Positions 37,373 to 46,645 of a DNA stretch of 64,000 bases are shown piece by piece. The stretch is from Oerskovia douganii (lineage in GTDB: Bacteria; Actinomycetota; Actinomycetes; Actinomycetales; Cellulomonadaceae). The translations under genes and the position numbers were made by a program. The notes under the pieces were generated by a model, which searched no databases, had not been told where the DNA came from, and saw only the letters and a program-made list of their open reading frames with translations. Location: positions 186,001-250,000 of the forward strand of contig NZ_JACSPN010000002.1 of NCBI RefSeq assembly GCF_015142735.1, given 5' to 3'. The stretch's first letter is position 1; each line of letters begins with the position of its first letter.

Positions 37373-38512
37373 ATGACTTCTCCCTCGTCGCCCGTGGGCG
37401 CCCCGGACTCGCGCACCCTCTGGCTCGGCACCTACCCCGACGGGGCGCCGGTCGGCAGCGGCGAGGGGATCTGGCGGGTGCCGGTCGACCCGTCGACGGG
37501 CGCGCTGGGCGAGCCGGTCCTGGCGGCCGTGACGCCGTCGCCCTCGTTCGTCGCGCTCGACCCGAGCGGTGCCCTCCTGTACGCGGTGACCGAGGACGAG
37601 CGGGGCGCGGTGAGCGGGTTCCGGGTCTCGCCGGACGGCGCGCTCGCCCACCTGGCGACGGTGCCCAGCGGTGGCACGCACCCGTGCCACGTGGTCGCGA
37701 CGGACGACGCGGTCTGGGTCGCGAACTACGGCGACGGCACGTTCGCGGTGCTGCCGCTCGACGCGTCGGGCGCCCCGACCGGGGCCCTGCGCCTGGAGCA
37801 CCGGGGTACGGGGCCGGACACCGACCGCCAGAGGGGGCCGCACGCCCACTTCGTCGGCGCGGTCGCGGGGGACCCCGTGGTGGCGGACCTGGGGACTGAC
37901 GAGCTGCGCGCGTACCCGCGTGCGCTCGACGAGCTGCGGGACCTCGCGGACGCCGCCGCCCCGGCACGTGTCGTGGCGACCCTCCCGGGCGGTGCGGGCC
38001 CGCGCCACTTCGCGGTCCTGCCGGACCCCGAGGGCTCTCCCGGGGCGCTCCTCGTCGCGACCGAGCTCGACGCACGCGTCTACGTCCTGGTCCCCTCGGG
38101 GGACGGCCGGTTCGAGGTCGCCGGCTCGGTCCCCGCGACCGCCGCCCCGCTGCCCGAGGGCGGCCGGAACTACCCGTCGCACGTCGCGCTGAGCGAGGAC
38201 GGGGCGCGCCTGTTCGTCGCGGTTCGCGGGGCCGACGTCCTGTCGACGTTCGCGGTGACGCGGGCGCCCGGGCCCGACGGCGCAGCCCCCGTCCTCGAGC
38301 ACCTGTCCGACACCCCGCTGGGCGGGGCGTGGCCGCGGCACTTCGCGGTGCTGGCGCCCGTGGGCGACGCGACGCCCGTCGCGGACCTGGTCGTCGTGGC
38401 CAACCAGAACTCGTCCAACCTCGTGGTCCTGCGGGTCGACCGGACGGACGGTGCGGGCGTGCTCGTGGACGAGGTCGCTGTCCCTGTCCCGGCGTGCGTC
38501 GTGGAGGCCTGA
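37373..38512 (+). CDS. Lactonase-family beta-propeller protein (6-phosphogluconolactonase type)
   Basis: A 379-residue seven-bladed propeller of the lactonase family (YbhE-like). Repeated blade signatures include [20 protein letters not shown] at the start, [49 protein letters not shown] and [16 protein letters not shown]. Homologues hydrolyse 6-phosphogluconolactone in the pentose phosphate pathway, but several act on other substrates. mshA follows after 5 nt, so the two are probably co-transcribed, although no metabolic link is obvious. Confidence 0.85.
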   Translation: MTSPSSPVGAPDSRTLWLGTYPDGAPVGSGEGIWRVPVDPSTGALGEPVLAAVTPSPSFVALDPSGALLYAVTEDERGAVSGFRVSPDGALAHLATVPSGGTHPCHVVATDDAVWVANYGDGTFAVLPLDASGAPTGALRLEHRGTGPDTDRQRGPHAHFVGAVAGDPVVADLGTDELRAYPRALDELRDLADAAAPARVVATLPGGAGPRHFAVLPDPEGSPGALLVATELDARVYVLVPSGDGRFEVAGSVPATAAPLPEGGRNYPSHVALSEDGARLFVAVRGADVLSTFAVTRAPGPDGAAPVLEHLSDTPLGGAWPRHFAVLAPVGDATPVADLVVVANQNSSNLVVLRVDRTDGAGVLVDEVAVPVPACVVEA

Positions 38513-38517
38513 GGGTT

Positions 38518-39777
38518 GTGAAGGACTCGCCGCGCATCGCGATGCTCTCGGTGCACACCTCGCCGCTCGACCAGCCCGGCACGGGCGACGCGGGCGGCAT
38601 GAACGTGTACATCACGGAGCTGGCGCGGGCGCTGGCCCGGCGCGGGGCGCAGGTCGAGATCTTCACGCGCGCGACGTCGTCGGCCCAGCCGCCCGTGGTC
38701 GAGGTCGAGGACGGCGTGCTGGTGCGCCACGTCGTGGCCGGTCCGTTCGAGGGGCTCGACAAGAACGACCTCCCGGGGCAGCTCTGCGCCTTCACGGCGG
38801 GGGTGCTGCGGGCCGAGGCGCGGCGGGACGCGGGCTGGTACGACGTGGTGCACACGCACTACTGGCTCTCCGGGCAGGCGGGCTGGCTCGCCGCGGACCG
38901 GTGGGACGTGCCGCTCGTGAACTCGATGCACACCATGGCCCGCGTGAAGAACGCTGCCCTGGCCCCGGGGGACGCCCCCGAGCCGCTCGGGCGGATCATC
39001 GGCGAGGAGCAGGTCGTCGCGGAGGCCGACGCGCTCGTGGCGAGCACGCCCGAGGAGTTCAAGGACCTCGTCGAGGAGTACGGCGCGGACCCGGCGAAGG
39101 TGCACGTCGTGCCGCCGGGCGTCGACCTCGACCTGTTCTCGCCGGCCGCGCCGGGCGAGACCAAGGAGTCGCTGCGGGCCTCCCTGGGGCTGCCGACCAC
39201 GGGTCGGCTCGTGCTGTTCGCGGGGCGCGTCCAGCCGCTCAAGGCGCCCGACGTCCTGGTCCGGGCGCTCGGGGTGCTCGCGGACCACGACGAGCCGCTG
39301 CCGACGCTCGTGGTGCTCGGCGGACCGAGCGGGCGCATGACGGCGGTGCGCGAGCTCGAGGCGCTCGCCTACCAGATGGGCGTCGCCGACCACGTGGTCG
39401 TGCGCCCGCCCGTGCCGCGCGACGAGCTCGTGCGCTACTACCGGGCCGCCGACGTCGTGGCCGTGCCGTCGCACAACGAGTCGTTCGGGCTGGTCGCAGC
39501 CGAGGCGCAGGCGTCGGGCACGCCCGTGGTCGCGGCGGCCGTGGGTGGGCTGCGGACGGTCGTCGAGGACGGGGTGTCGGGGATCCTGGTCCCGGACCAC
39601 AACCCGTGGACGTGGTCGCGCACCCTGAGCGACCTGCTGGCCGACGACGAGCGCCGTGCCGGGCTCGCGACCGGGGCGCGGCGCGTCAGCGAACGGTACG
39701 GCTGGGACGCGACGGCAGAGGCCATGCTCGCGGTGTACGAGCAGGCGGCCGAGGCGCGGGCGGCGCGTCCGCGCTGA
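38518..39777 (+). CDS. mshA: D-inositol-3-phosphate glycosyltransferase (mycothiol synthesis)
   Basis: A 419-residue GT4 glycosyltransferase catalysing the first step of mycothiol synthesis. MshA-specific features are [20 protein letters not shown] followed by GGMNVYI, then [12 protein letters not shown] and [14 protein letters not shown]; the UDP-sugar site shows [22 protein letters not shown] 38518 lies 5 nt after the lactonase stop. Its presence supports mycothiol as the main low-molecular-weight thiol, relevant to the DinB-type protein at 9.8 kb. Confidence 0.95.
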   Translation: MKDSPRIAMLSVHTSPLDQPGTGDAGGMNVYITELARALARRGAQVEIFTRATSSAQPPVVEVEDGVLVRHVVAGPFEGLDKNDLPGQLCAFTAGVLRAEARRDAGWYDVVHTHYWLSGQAGWLAADRWDVPLVNSMHTMARVKNAALAPGDAPEPLGRIIGEEQVVAEADALVASTPEEFKDLVEEYGADPAKVHVVPPGVDLDLFSPAAPGETKESLRASLGLPTTGRLVLFAGRVQPLKAPDVLVRALGVLADHDEPLPTLVVLGGPSGRMTAVRELEALAYQMGVADHVVVRPPVPRDELVRYYRAADVVAVPSHNESFGLVAAEAQASGTPVVAAAVGGLRTVVEDGVSGILVPDHNPWTWSRTLSDLLADDERRAGLATGARRVSERYGWDATAEAMLAVYEQAAEARAARPR

Positions 39778-39869
39778 GGCGTGACCACGGCTCCCGCGAG
39801 GTTCCACGTCGGGGGAGCGCCTGGCCGGCTCCGTCGACGCGAACCCTCTGCCTCGGCTGCCGCCCGGGG

Positions 39870-40307
39870 TCAGTCGCGCCGTTCGAGCACGAAGACCGGG
39901 ATCTCCCGGTCGGTGCGCTCCTGGTAGCTCGCGTAGTCCGGGTAGGCCGCGACGGCGCGCTCCCACCACAGGGCCTTCTCCTCGCCCGTGACCTCGCGGG
40001 CCGTGTAGTCGTGGCGCTCGGGCCCGTCCTGGAGCTCGACGTGCGGGTTCGCCACGATGTTGTGGTACCAGACGGGGTGCTGCGGGGCGCCGCCGAGCGA
40101 GGCGACGACGGCGTAGGTGCCGTCGTGCTCGACGCGCATGAGCGGCGTCTTGCGGATCTTGCCGCTCTTCGCGCCCAGGGTCCACAGGATCACCACGGGC
40201 ATCCCGCGCAGCGTCGTGCCCTTGGTCCCGCCTGAGGTCTCGTACAGCTCGGCCTGCTTGCGTGCCCAGTCGCTCGTGCTGGGTGCGTACTCTCCGGTGA
40301 TCGGCAT
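39870..40307 (-). CDS. Deazaflavin-dependent nitroreductase (DDN) family protein
   Basis: A 145-residue split-barrel protein of the F420-binding DDN family. The diagnostic run [20 protein letters not shown] is followed by [17 protein letters not shown], then [19 protein letters not shown], the F420 phosphate and substrate-side motifs. It likely transfers hydride between F420 and a quinone-like or xenobiotic substrate. cofC/cofD elsewhere in the window give a source of cofactor. It converges with mshA and diverges from gpmA. Confidence 0.9.
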   Translation of the reverse strand: MPITGEYAPSTSDWARKQAELYETSGGTKGTTLRGMPVVILWTLGAKSGKIRKTPLMRVEHDGTYAVVASLGGAPQHPVWYHNIVANPHVELQDGPERHDYTAREVTGEEKALWWERAVAAYPDYASYQERTDREIPVFVLERRD

Positions 40308-40431
40308 GCCTGGTACAACGCGTGGCGCGCGTCACCATTCCCGGAGCGGAGATTCCCGTTCCGTAGATGTTCGGTGACCATTTCCCGGGACAGCGCTGCC
40401 ACCCGCGTCATGGTGCGGCAGGATGGTGACC

Positions 40432-41169
40432 ATGACCTACACCCTCGTGCTGCTCCGCCACGGCGAGAGCGAATGGAATGCCAAGAACCTGTTCACCGGC
40501 TGGGTGGACGTCGCACTCTCGGAGAAGGGCGTCGAGGAGGCGAAGCGCGGCGGCACCCTGCTGACGGACGCGGGAGTCCTCCCCGACGTCGTGCACACCT
40601 CCCTGCTGCGTCGCGCGATCACCACCGCGAACCTCGCGCTGGACTCCGCGGACCGTCACTGGATCCCCGTGAAGCGCTCCTGGCGCCTCAACGAGCGCCA
40701 CTACGGTGCTCTCCAGGGCAAGGACAAGAAGCAGACGCTCGCCGAGTTCGGCGAGGAGCAGTTCATGCTGTGGCGTCGTTCGTACGACGTGCCGCCGCCC
40801 GCGATCGAGCTCGGCTCGGAGTTCTCGCAGGACACGGACCCGCGCTACGCGGACGCCCCGGTCGTGCGGACCGAGTGCCTCAAGGACGTCCTCGAGCGCG
40901 CGCTGCCGTACTGGGAGGGTGAGGTCGTCCCCGACCTCAAGGCCGGCAAGACGGTCCTCGTCGCGGCGCACGGCAACTCGCTGCGCGCGATCATCAAGCA
41001 CCTCGACGGCATCTCGGACGAGGACATCGCGGCTCTCAACGTGCCCACGGGCATCCCGCTCGTGTACGAGCTCGACGAGAACCTGGTCCCCGTGGTCAAG
41101 GGTGGCAAGTACCTCGACCCGGCTGCTGCGGCGGACGCGATCGCCGCGGTCGCGAACCAGGGTCGCTGA
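40432..41169 (+). CDS. gpmA: 2,3-bisphosphoglycerate-dependent phosphoglycerate mutase
   Basis: A 245-residue glycolytic enzyme. The phosphohistidine motif [10 protein letters not shown] puts the catalytic His at residue 10; [25 protein letters not shown] and [17 protein letters not shown] are the other family signatures. ATG 40432 begins at the canonical [14 protein letters not shown] 40423 would add three residues. In many actinobacteria gpmA lies near phoU-senX3-regX3 as here. Two consecutive hairpins follow. Confidence 0.96.
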   Translation: MTYTLVLLRHGESEWNAKNLFTGWVDVALSEKGVEEAKRGGTLLTDAGVLPDVVHTSLLRRAITTANLALDSADRHWIPVKRSWRLNERHYGALQGKDKKQTLAEFGEEQFMLWRRSYDVPPPAIELGSEFSQDTDPRYADAPVVRTECLKDVLERALPYWEGEVVPDLKAGKTVLVAAHGNSLRAIIKHLDGISDEDIAALNVPTGIPLVYELDENLVPVVKGGKYLDPAAAADAIAAVANQGR

Positions 41170-41188
41170 TCGTCCCGTCGCCTCGACG

Positions 41189-41244
41189 CGAACGCCCGAC
41201 GGCGCCGCTCCCCCCGCGGGGAGCGGGGCCCGGGCGGGCGTTCG
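41189..41244 (+). terminator. Nested hairpin after gpmA
   Basis: Outer arms CGAACGCCCG (41189-41198) and CGGGCGTTCG (41235-41244) are perfect; an inner CGCTCCCC/GGGGAGCG helix (41206-41213 and 41218-41225) continues the fold. Confidence 0.6.
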
Positions 41245-41254
41245 TGGCGAAGGA

Positions 41255-41317
41255 CGACGGGTGCGGGTCCCTCGCGGGAGGCGCCGAGCGCTTCCCGCGA
41301 GGGACCCGCACCCGTCG
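41255..41317. terminator. 25-bp perfect inverted repeat between gpmA and phoU
   Basis: Arms 41255-41279 and 41293-41317 are complementary at all 25 positions with a 13-nt loop. It sits 21 bp from the phoU stop in a convergent gap and can act for both strands, most directly for phoU. No T tract is present. Confidence 0.75.
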
Positions 41318-41337
41318 AGGACGCGGGCGGGCGGGCC

Positions 41338-42006
41338 TCAGGCGCGCGTGGCCTGCCCCCTGTCGTCGGCGAAGTCGCCCGTGACGAGGAACGTCACGCG
41401 CTTGGCGATCGAGACCCCGTGGTCGCCGAACCGCTCGTAGTACCGCCCGACGAGCGTCACGTCGACCGTCTCCTGCGGCGTGCCGTCCCACTCCGGCCCC
41501 AGGAGCGCCGCGAACGTGTCCTGGTGCAGGTGGTCCAGCAGGTCGTCGTCCCGCTCGACGTTCGCCGCGACCTCCAGGTCCCGCGTCGTGAGCAGGGTCG
41601 TGGTGCGTCGCGCGACCCGCGTCGCGGCGTCGTGCATCTGGGAGAACGTCCCCTCCAGCAGGGGGTGGATCGCGTGGGCCGGGTACCGGCCGCGGGCGAC
41701 CTGCGCCACGTGCCGCGCGAGGTCTCCCATGCGCTCGAGCGTCGCGCTCATGCGCAGCGCGCTCACGACGACCCGCAGGTCCGTCGCGACCGGCTGCTGC
41801 TGCGCGAGCAGCAGCACGCACCGCTCGTCGAGCTCACGTTCCAGCGCGTCGATCGCGTGGTCGGACGCGATCACGGCCTGCGCGAGCTGGAGGTCTGCGG
41901 TGAGCAGCGCCGTCCCGGCTCGACTGATGGCCGACTCGACCAACCGGCTCATCTCGGCGAGGTCGTCACCGACCTGCTTGAGCTCTGCCTCGAAGATTTC
42001 CCGCAT
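41338..42006 (-). CDS. phoU: Phosphate signalling complex protein PhoU
   Basis: A 222-residue all-helical protein with the two PhoU repeats, seen as EIFEAELKQVGDDLAEMSRL and a second E-(x)-D helix pair near ATRVARRTTTLLTTRDLEVA. It links the Pst transporter to the sensor kinase and keeps the Pho response off when phosphate is plentiful. ATG 42006 is preceded by AAGGGAAG. It is divergent from the senX3-like kinase and shares with it a 169-bp region containing four PHO-box-like units that read toward phoU. Confidence 0.93.
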   Translation of the reverse strand: MREIFEAELKQVGDDLAEMSRLVESAISRAGTALLTADLQLAQAVIASDHAIDALERELDERCVLLLAQQQPVATDLRVVVSALRMSATLERMGDLARHVAQVARGRYPAHAIHPLLEGTFSQMHDAATRVARRTTTLLTTRDLEVAANVERDDDLLDHLHQDTFAALLGPEWDGTPQETVDVTLVGRYYERFGDHGVSIAKRVTFLVTGDFADDRGQATRA

Positions 42007-42047
42007 CGCTTCCCTTTCATGGTGACCAGCACCGTCCACCCTGCCAG

Positions 42048-42104
42048 GCCAGGTGAACGGGGAGATGAACGGACAGGTGAACGCCGGGACGCCGCCAGGT
42101 GAAC
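42048..42104 (-). promoter_or_regulatory. PHO-box-like direct repeats between phoU and the kinase gene
   Basis: On the minus strand four 11-bp units start with GTTCAYC: GTTCACCTGGC (42104-42094), GTTCACCTGTC (42082-42072), GTTCATCTCCC (42070-42060) and GTTCACCTGGC (42058-42048). The gap between the first two is exactly 11 bp. They match the Streptomyces PhoP direct-repeat unit as I remember it, so binding by the adjacent response regulator is likely. Confidence 0.65.
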
Positions 42105-42163
42105 TCTTGGACACACGTCCGCCGAACCGTCGCTCCTGGTCCGGCGCGCTCAGGGGGCGACCG

Positions 42164-42169
42164 TAGGCT
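42164..42169 (+). promoter_or_regulatory. Putative leaderless -10 of the senX3-like gene
   Basis: TAGGCT is followed by six bases and GTG 42176. The PHO-box-like units end 60 bp upstream. Confidence 0.45.
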
Positions 42170-42175
42170 GGTGAC

Positions 42176-43576
42176 GTGGAAGGAATCCAGGAGGGCGTCT
42201 CGCTGCTCGTCGCAGGAGTGATCGGGCTCCTCGTCGGCGTCTTCGCGACGCTCGCGTTCCGGTTCAGCGAGCGCAGCTCCCGGCGCATGCCCGACGAGGA
42301 GGCGCCCGAGCTCGACGAAGGGCTCGTCCGTGTCCTCGCGGTGCTGCGGTCGGCTGCCGTCGTGCTCGACTCCGAGGGCGAGGTGGTGCGGGCGAGCCCG
42401 CCGGCGTACGCGCTGGGCGTGGTCCGCGGCGACGCGATCGTGCACACCCCGATCCTCGACATGATCGAGGAGGTCCAGCGCGACGGCGTGATCCGCGACG
42501 AGGAGCTCGAGCTCCCGCGCGGTCCGGTCGGACGCGGCATGGTCATGCTCCAGGTCCGGGTCGCGCAGGTCGGCCCCCACCACATCCTGGTCCTCGCGGA
42601 GGACCGCACCGAGGCGCGCCGCGTCGACGCGATCCGCCGCGACTTCGTGGTCAACGTGTCGCACGAGCTCAAGACGCCCGTGGGGGCGCTCGCGCTGCTC
42701 GCGGAGACCGTGCAGGACGCCGCGGACGACCCCGTGGCGGTGCGCCGCTTCACGGGCCGCATGCAGCAGGAGGCCACGCGGCTGTCCGCGCTGGTCCAGG
42801 AGATCATCGAGCTCTCGCGCCTGCAGGTCGCGGGCGCGCTCCAGGCCGTCACGGCCGTCCCCGTCCGGGGCGTCGTCGAGGAGTCCGTCGACCGGGCTCG
42901 CACCAACGCCCAGGCCAAGGGCATCGTCCTGACGGTCGGGGGGGACCTCGACGCCGTCGTCTACGGCGACCACGCGCTGCTCGTGACCGCGGTCCGCAAC
43001 CTGCTCGACAACGCGGTCGCGTACTCGGGGGAGAACACCCGGGTCGGGGTCGGCGTGAGCGTCGACGGCGACCTCGTGGAGATCGCCGTCGTGGACCAGG
43101 GGATCGGCATCTCCGAGGGCGAGCAGCAGCGGGTGTTCGAGCGCTTCTACCGGGTGGACCCCGCGCGCTCGCGCGACACCGGCGGGACGGGCCTGGGGCT
43201 CAGCATCGTCAAGCACATCGCGGCCGACCACGGCGGTGAGGTGACCATGTGGTCCGAGCCCGGCCGCGGGTCCACGTTCACGCTGCGCATCCCGGCGGCG
43301 AACCCGGCCGCGCTCGAGGAGGCGGCAGGGGAGGGGACGTCCGGTGACGGCTCTCCCGACGACCCGGCCGACGCGCCGTCCGAGCGAGCGGCGGGACCAG
43401 CAGGTCCCACGGGCACCGGGGCCCCGGTCGAGGGCGACCGCGAGGGCGACGCCCCCGCGGGCACCGACGAGGCCCCGCCCACGCACCCCGGTCCGGCACC
43501 CACCAGGGCACCGGCCCCCCAGCCAGCAGCTCCCCATCCGGGCACGTCCCCCAGAACCAAGGAGGTGGGTGCGTGA
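42176..43576 (+). CDS. senX3: Phosphate-sensing sensor histidine kinase (SenX3/PhoR-like)
   Basis: A 466-residue kinase with one N-terminal membrane helix (about 8-30), a PAS-like region (VLRSAAVVLDSEGEVVRASP), the H box FVVNVSHELKTPVGAL with phospho-acceptor His163, the N box VRNLLDNAVAYS and G boxes DQGIGIS and GGTGLGLSIVKHI. A Pro/Ala/Asp-rich tail of about 65 residues follows the kinase domain. With only one membrane helix it fits SenX3-type kinases that sense phosphate through PstSCAB-PhoU. It overlaps the response-regulator gene by 4 nt. Confidence 0.92.
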   Translation: MEGIQEGVSLLVAGVIGLLVGVFATLAFRFSERSSRRMPDEEAPELDEGLVRVLAVLRSAAVVLDSEGEVVRASPPAYALGVVRGDAIVHTPILDMIEEVQRDGVIRDEELELPRGPVGRGMVMLQVRVAQVGPHHILVLAEDRTEARRVDAIRRDFVVNVSHELKTPVGALALLAETVQDAADDPVAVRRFTGRMQQEATRLSALVQEIIELSRLQVAGALQAVTAVPVRGVVEESVDRARTNAQAKGIVLTVGGDLDAVVYGDHALLVTAVRNLLDNAVAYSGENTRVGVGVSVDGDLVEIAVVDQGIGISEGEQQRVFERFYRVDPARSRDTGGTGLGLSIVKHIAADHGGEVTMWSEPGRGSTFTLRIPAANPAALEEAAGEGTSGDGSPDDPADAPSERAAGPAGPTGTGAPVEGDREGDAPAGTDEAPPTHPGPAPTRAPAPQPAAPHPGTSPRTKEVGA

Positions 43577-44274
43577 CGCGCATCCTGGTCGTCGAGGACG
43601 AGGAGTCGTACCGCGACCCTCTGACCTACCAGCTGGCCCGCGAGGGTTTCGACGTCGTCGAGGCGGCGACGGGCCCCGAGGCCCTGGCCGCGTACGACGC
43701 CGGGGGAGCGGACATCGTGCTGCTCGACCTCATGCTGCCCGGGCTGAGCGGCACCGAGGTGTGCCGCGAGCTGCGCCAGCGCGGCAACGTACCGGTCATC
43801 ATGCTCACGGCCAAGGACTCGGAGATCGACAAGGTCGTGGGCCTCGAGCTCGGGGCCGACGACTACGTGACCAAGCCCTACTCGTTCCGCGAGCTGCTCG
43901 CGCGCGTCCGCGCGGTGCTGCGGCGCCAGGGAAGCGCCGAGTCGCCGGCGGAGACCGAGGCCGACGGGGCGCTCGAGGTCGGTCCGGTGCGCATGGACGT
44001 CGAGCGGCACGTCGTGACCGTGTACGGCGAGCTGGTCCCGTTCCCGCTCAAGGAGTTCGAGCTGCTCGAGGTGCTGCTGCGCAACGCGGGCCGGGTCCTG
44101 ACGCGCGGGCAGCTCATCGACCGGGTCTGGGGCGCCGACTACGTGGGGGACACCAAGACCCTCGACGTGCACGTCAAGCGCATCCGCTCCAAGATCGAGC
44201 CCGACCCGGCGACGCCGCGCTACCTGCTCACGGTGCGCGGTCTGGGGTACAAGGTGGCCGACGGCGCCTCGTAG
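43573..44274 (+). CDS. regX3: Response regulator (RegX3/PhoP-like, OmpR family)
   Basis: A 233-residue regulator. The receiver has the acidic pair DEE near residue 8, phospho-acceptor Asp52 in VLLDLMLPG and Lys101 in YVTKPYSF. The winged-helix domain includes FPLKEFELLEVLLRNAGRVL and DTKTLDVHVKRIRSKIEPD. GTG overlaps the kinase stop (GTGA). It likely binds the GTTCAYC repeats in front of phoU and pstS and activates the phosphate regulon. Confidence 0.94.
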   Translation: MTRILVVEDEESYRDPLTYQLAREGFDVVEAATGPEALAAYDAGGADIVLLDLMLPGLSGTEVCRELRQRGNVPVIMLTAKDSEIDKVVGLELGADDYVTKPYSFRELLARVRAVLRRQGSAESPAETEADGALEVGPVRMDVERHVVTVYGELVPFPLKEFELLEVLLRNAGRVLTRGQLIDRVWGADYVGDTKTLDVHVKRIRSKIEPDPATPRYLLTVRGLGYKVADGAS

Positions 44275-44346
44275 GCCGTGCCGACCCGCGGCGGCCGCCG
44301 CCCTCCTTCCAGGGGGCGTGCCGCCGTCGGGCCGCGGGCTGCCGCG

Positions 44347-46320
44347 TCAGACCGGCGGCGTGCCCGTCGGCGGGCCGTCCGGTGGTGCGTCGCGTCCCTG
44401 GCGACGCCGGGGTCGCCCGAGCAGGGCCCCCCTACGTTCGGCGGGCGGCTTGGGAGGCCTGGGGTTCTTGGGCCCGTCGCTGCCGTAGAGCTCGTCCCAC
44501 TGCTCCGAGATGGTCTCCGTGACCCGGCGCGTCACGTGCTGCGTGAGGGCCAGGCGCGCCTGCGCACGCTCGGCACGCAGGATCGCGCTGTGCTCCTCGC
44601 GCAGGGCGATCACGGTGGACAGGGCCATCCCGATCATCACGACCGAGAACGGCAGGGCGATGAGGATCGCGGCCGTCTGCAGCGCGGTGAGCCCGCCGGA
44701 GATGAGCAGCGCGATCGCGAGGAGCCCCGAGAGCACGGCCCACAGGATGCGGTTCCAGACCGCGGGGTGCGGATCGCCGCCCGAGGTCAGCATCCCGACG
44801 ACGAACGAGCCCGAGTCGGCGGACGTCACGAAGAAGATGCCGATGAGGACGATCGCGAGCACCGTCAGGATCTGGCCCCCCGGCAGGTCGCCGAGGAGCT
44901 GGAACAGCACGGTGTCGGTGTCGACGGTCCCGCCCGGCCCGATCAGGTCGCCCGCGCCGAAGATCTGCCGGTACAGCGCCGAGCCGCCGAACACCGAGAA
45001 CCACAGGAACGTCACGAGCGTGGGGACGAGCAGCGTCCCCATCACGAACTCGCGGATCGTGCGGCCGCGGGAGATGCGGGCGATGAAGACGCCCACGAAC
45101 GGGGCCCAGGAGATCCACCAGCCCCAGTAGAAGATGGTCCACGCCGACTGCCACTCGAGCCCGGCGTCGCCCTGGAAGGCCGTGGTGTCGAACGTGAGGC
45201 GGATGACGTTCTGCAGGTAGTACCCCATGGACTGCACGTAGTCGCGCAGCAGGAAGAGGGTCGGTCCCACGACGAGCACCGTGAGCGCGAGGACCCCGGC
45301 CAGGATCATGTTGCCGTTGGACAACCACTTCATGCCGCGCCCCAGCCCCGACGCCACGGAGAACGTCGCGACGGCCGTGATCCCGACGATGAGCCCGATC
45401 TCGAGCGCGAGGCTCGGCTCCGCGACGTTCAGGAAGCCGAGCCCGGCCCCGATCTGCAGCACGCCGAAGCCGAGCGAGGTCGCGACGCCGAACACGGTCC
45501 CGAGCACCGCGACCACGTCGACCACGTCTCCGAGGCGGCCCTTGACGCGGTCCCCGAGCAGCGGCTCGAGGGCCCAGCGGATCGACACCGGCCGGCCCTT
45601 GCGGTGGATCGCGTAGGCGAGCGCGAGGCCGGCCACGACGTAGATCGCCCAGGCGTGCACGCCCCAGTGGAGGTAGCTCTGCCCCATCGCGGCCTGTGCG
45701 AGGGCCGCGGGGTCGCCCGTGACGCCGGGCTTGGGCGACGCGAAGTGCGTCAGGGGCTCGGCCGCCCCCCAGTAGACGAGCCCGATCCCCATGCCCGTCG
45801 CGAACAGCATCGCGAACCACACGGGCAGCCGGAACAGCGGGGTCTCGTCGTCCTTGCCCAGCACGATGTCGCCGAACCGGCTGAGCCCCATCCACAGCGC
45901 GAAGATGACGAACGCGGCCACGAGCAGCACGTAGTACCAGCCGAACGCACCGATCACGTCGGCCTGCAGGGTGCTCAGGACCGCGGTCGTCCCGTCGGTG
46001 AAGACCATCGCGAGGAGCACGAACAGCAGGATCAGGCCCGCGGCGGGATAGAAGACGCGGGGGTACATGCGCCCGGGCGGCGTGGGCAGCACGGCCGTGC
46101 CCGACGACGTCGCGTCGCCCGCGGCGGCAGCCGTCCCCGCGGCGACGGCCGGTTCGGCGCCCCCGGTCGGCTCGGTGCCCGCGGGCTCGGTGCCCTCTGC
46201 GGCACCGGGACCGTGCGCAGGGTCCGCCGGGGGACCTGGCGCACCGGCCGACGGCGCGGGCCGACCCTCCGGCTCGCCCTCGGCGGGATGCGGGGCGCTC
46301 GTGCCGTCGTCGTCTGTCAC
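44347..46320 (-). CDS. BCCT-family betaine/carnitine/choline transporter
   Basis: A 657-residue secondary carrier with about 12 helices. BCCT signatures include FATGMGIGLVYWGAAEPLTH and the conserved helix-8 region FYWGWWISWAPFVGVFIARI followed by SRGRTIREFVMG. It probably imports glycine betaine or a related osmolyte with Na+. About 115 Pro/Ala/Gly/Thr-rich residues precede the first helix, an unusually long N-terminal extension; the C-terminal cytoplasmic tail of about 90 residues is basic, which in BetP-type carriers takes part in osmosensing. GTG 46320 follows AGGAGG. It is divergent from pstS and shares its upstream region. Confidence 0.92.
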   Translation of the reverse strand: MTDDDGTSAPHPAEGEPEGRPAPSAGAPGPPADPAHGPGAAEGTEPAGTEPTGGAEPAVAAGTAAAAGDATSSGTAVLPTPPGRMYPRVFYPAAGLILLFVLLAMVFTDGTTAVLSTLQADVIGAFGWYYVLLVAAFVIFALWMGLSRFGDIVLGKDDETPLFRLPVWFAMLFATGMGIGLVYWGAAEPLTHFASPKPGVTGDPAALAQAAMGQSYLHWGVHAWAIYVVAGLALAYAIHRKGRPVSIRWALEPLLGDRVKGRLGDVVDVVAVLGTVFGVATSLGFGVLQIGAGLGFLNVAEPSLALEIGLIVGITAVATFSVASGLGRGMKWLSNGNMILAGVLALTVLVVGPTLFLLRDYVQSMGYYLQNVIRLTFDTTAFQGDAGLEWQSAWTIFYWGWWISWAPFVGVFIARISRGRTIREFVMGTLLVPTLVTFLWFSVFGGSALYRQIFGAGDLIGPGGTVDTDTVLFQLLGDLPGGQILTVLAIVLIGIFFVTSADSGSFVVGMLTSGGDPHPAVWNRILWAVLSGLLAIALLISGGLTALQTAAILIALPFSVVMIGMALSTVIALREEHSAILRAERAQARLALTQHVTRRVTETISEQWDELYGSDGPKNPRPPKPPAERRGALLGRPRRRQGRDAPPDGPPTGTPPV

Positions 46321-46645
46321 AGGGGTCCTCCTGACGTCCGTCGTGGTGCGGTCGTCGATCGACCTCGGATCTCCCGGCCGTGGTGACGGTGGGCGACCTG
46401 TCCTCACCAGACTTCCCGACGGGTACGGGCGGGGCAACCGCTGATGACCGCGCGAGGCGTGCGCTGCGTCACGACGGGCAGGCTCGGACGCGGGTCGGTG
46501 CCACGGCCCGCCCGGCCCGGAAGAGTCCGCGCACTGTTCATCCGTCGTTCACCCGGACAACCGGAGCGCGTCACCCGGGCTGCTTAGCGTCGTAGACGTC
46601 ACCCGCGCTCGCTGGTGCCCCGCGTTGACAGGATGGAAGAAGAGA
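46321..46645 (+). promoter_or_regulatory. BCCT/pstS divergent region with PHO box
   Basis: This 325-bp gene-free region holds two adjacent 11-bp units, GTTCATCCGTC (46536-46546) and GTTCACCCGGA (46547-46557), and a weaker third, GTCACCCGGGC (46570-46580), ending 4 bp before a possible -10, TAGCGT (46585-46590), in front of pstS. The arrangement fits an activator-dependent PHO promoter with a leader of about 50 nt. The BCCT-side half shows only its AGGAGG ribosome-binding site. Confidence 0.65.

Noticed and set aside
46625-46645. TTG start seven codons upstream of pstS
   Set aside because: The GTG at 46646 gives a normal lipoprotein signal peptide and has a purine-rich site upstream; the TTG lies inside that leader.
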